From Staphylococcus hyicus (GTDB lineage: Bacteria > Bacillota > Bacilli > Staphylococcales > Staphylococcaceae): a stretch of 64,000 nt of DNA. The stretch spans positions 1,612,001-1,676,000 of the forward strand of contig NZ_CP008747.1 of the NCBI RefSeq assembly GCF_000816085.1. Direction: 5' to 3'. Shown piece by piece: positions 62,590 to 64,000 of this stretch. Position 1 is the stretch's first letter. Every line of letters begins with the position of its first letter. The position numbers and the translations under genes are program-made. Below the pieces are notes generated by a model that saw only the letters and a program-made list of their open reading frames with translations, was not told where the DNA came from and did no database searches.

Positions 62590-63471
62590 TCACCGAATTG
62601 ACGTATTCATATCTTTTAAAATATCTTCAGCCGAGAGTACGATTTCAGCCCCTTCTTTAACACGCATCATATTACCTTTTGTATGCTTATTAAACATATC
62701 TCCAGGTAATACATATACATTCCTATTTTGTTCTAGTGCTTGATCTAGTGTAATAAGTGCACCGCTTCGCTCTTTCGCTTCTGTCACTAAAACCCCATGG
62801 CTTATCCCACTAATTAAACGATTGCGCTCAGGAAAACGAAACTTAGCCGGTGGGGTCATAGGAGGATATTCACTAATAGTTAAACCAAGTTGGTTCGTTT
62901 CTAATGTATGGCGTAATGGTTTTGTTTCAGAAGGATAATGATATTGATGCCCAAAGCCTAACACACCTATAGTAGGCATCTCATTTTTCAATGCATTGTA
63001 ATGTGCAAGTGCATCCGTACCTTTAGCAAGTCCTGATACAACAATAATGGAAGCACGCTTCATCTTTTGAAGCAAATAACGTACAGCTTCATCTCCATAT
63101 TGCGTAAAATCGCGTGCACCTACTATCGCTAATTTATATGAAGCTGCGTTTAATAGCGAAAGGTTACCTTTGCAAAATAATATTAAGGGTGGCTGGTAGA
63201 TTTCTTTTAAGAGACGTGGATATTGATCATTTAAAATTGTAATTGGCGTAATGTGAGCCTGCCATAGCTGATATAGAATTTGAGAGGCATTTAGCGCGTT
63301 GAATTTTTGGAGTTTGGTATGAAACAAAGGATGATTTTCATAAGTAATACGCTGGTGCAATGTCTGTGTGATATCATTGGTTAACACGTCCAATGGTTTT
63401 TTGAAAAGACGATAAAGTTGTTGTGTCGTAAATCCTGCGTAACATAATCTTATTAAATTTTTTAGTAGCAC
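62590..63471 (-). CDS. dprA: DNA processing protein DprA (Smf)
   Basis: Loads RecA on incoming single-stranded DNA in natural transformation. Rossmann-like core with YKLAIVGARDFTQYG (about 111-125), VVSGLAKGTDALAHYNAL, SGISHGVLVTEAKERSGALI and PGDMFN. The N-terminal SAM-like part is short and the C-terminal DML1-like winged helix is missing or minimal; 293 aa is at the short end but usual for staphylococci. The start is GTG (GAGGTG, 8 nt). Confidence 0.94.
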   Translation of the reverse strand: MLLKNLIRLCYAGFTTQQLYRLFKKPLDVLTNDITQTLHQRITYENHPLFHTKLQKFNALNASQILYQLWQAHITPITILNDQYPRLLKEIYQPPLILFCKGNLSLLNAASYKLAIVGARDFTQYGDEAVRYLLQKMKRASIIVVSGLAKGTDALAHYNALKNEMPTIGVLGFGHQYHYPSETKPLRHTLETNQLGLTISEYPPMTPPAKFRFPERNRLISGISHGVLVTEAKERSGALITLDQALEQNRNVYVLPGDMFNKHTKGNMMRVKEGAEIVLSAEDILKDMNTSIR

Positions 63472-63712
63472 AATATTGTCACCTCACAACTATTGTATCG
63501 CATTCCAATGCGGTGTCATGTGTCTAAAAAAAGGATTAAAATTGATATCTCTAAATATTTAACACGTATATATATGGTTAATCAAATAATTTAGACACTC
63601 ATCATTGACCATCATGTCACTTTTTCTATGTGCACAATACAAGTCAAAACAGCACATCAACTTCAAATCATTATCCGCATCACACCCTTGATGTTATTGA
63701 ACAAATTAAATC
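63472..63712. other. Gap upstream of dprA
   Basis: About 240 bp before the repeat. No convincing gene, RNA or structure seen. A 63-codon plus-strand frame at 63630-63821 runs into the repeat and has no ribosome site, so I do not call it. Confidence 0.5.
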
Positions 63713-63998
63713 GCTGGGACATAGTTACCCCGTTAATCAAAAAAGCAACAAAATGCTTCACACATGCACTTTGTTGGTTATAGATATATATTTAGTCTTT
63801 ATGCGGGGTGTGGCGAATTAAACATCGCTTTAATCGCTTCTTTAGCCGAGAATTCTGAGGCGTTAAGTAGAAACCGAAAATTCATTTTGAGCGCAGAAAT
63901 CCAAGAGATTTCTGCGCTCAAAATTAGTTGAAGTAAGGGCCTAGAACAGCGAGGCGCTAGGAGCAATCAAAATTAAAATGAGTTGTGTCCTAGCTCCA
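63713..63998 (-). repeat. Intergenic repeat copy B with complementary ends and an added perfect hairpin
   Basis: On the minus strand the order of blocks matches copy A: GGAGCTAGGACACAACTC, TTTTAATTTTGATTG, GCGCCTCG, then TCTCGGCTAAAGAAGCG, CATAAAGACTAAATATATA, a hairpin (63745-63777), TTTTTTGATTAACGGGGTA and TATGTCCCAGC. It is 75 bp longer than copy A, mainly because of an extra block with a perfect 17 bp inverted repeat (63885-63901 / 63907-63923). It runs to the window edge. Confidence 0.85.
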
Positions 63999-64000
63999 TT

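Noticed and set aside
63630-63821. 63-codon plus-strand frame near the right end
   Set aside because: Runs from unstructured gap into the repeat element across its terminator hairpin; no ribosome site.
1-64000. CRISPR array, prophage, tRNA or rRNA genes
   Set aside because: No spaced direct repeats, phage genes, tRNA cloverleaf or rRNA sequence recognised on either strand.

Overview
This 64 kb window is a low-GC Firmicutes chromosome and is almost certainly Staphylococcus. RecA, RNase J2, IF2, CodY, XerC and HslV read like the S. aureus proteins, and the gene order from dprA to mutL matches the staphylococcal core order as I remember it. A secreted M30 metalloprotease of the ShpI/hyicolysin type (29736-31052) points to the S. 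hyicus / S. agnetis / S. chromogenes group rather than S. aureus. Fifty-two of the 53 genes called lie on the minus strand, so the biological order runs from 64000 down to 1. The one plus-strand gene is a 72-codon ORF at 14098.

From right to left: (1) a copy of an intergenic repeat (63713-63998). (2) dprA, topA, trmFO, xerC, hslV, hslU and codY: DNA uptake and topology, tRNA modification, dimer resolution, proteolysis and nutrient sensing. (3) rpsB, tsf, pyrH, frr, uppS, cdsA, dxr, rseP, proS and polC: translation factors, UMP kinase, envelope lipid and isoprenoid synthesis, a site-2 protease and the replicative polymerase. (4) rimP, nusA, ylxR, ylxQ and infB, then a terminator and an extra VOC-family gene, then rbfA, truB, ribF, rpsO and pnp. 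(5) The metalloprotease gene, inserted between pnp and rnjB. (6) rnjB, ftsK/spoIIIE, the ymfC-F-H-I-K cluster, a RodZ-like gene, pgsA, cinA, recA with a LexA-type box, and rny. (7) An accessory patch at about 11.3-14.6 kb: a CadC-regulated cadCA heavy-metal efflux operon, the lone plus-strand small ORF and another repeat copy. (8) ymdB, korA, korB, a thiamine-binding protein, miaB, ricA, thiW, mutS and mutL.

Most of the window is housekeeping. The RNA turnover proteins are notable as a set: rny, rnjB, pnp, ymdB and ricA all fall within about 28 kb. I see no prophage, transposase, CRISPR array, rRNA, tRNA or defence island. The most interesting unexplained signal is an intergenic repeat family with complementary ends (GGGCTRGGACATA / TATGTCCC) and an internal hairpin plus U-tract. 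Its stem shows a compensatory base-pair change between copies, which suggests it is transcribed as a structured RNA or mobile terminator. Copies or fragments sit beside two of the apparent insertions (the cad operon and the metalloprotease gene). All family assignments come from reading the sequence and from memory of the families; no database search was run.
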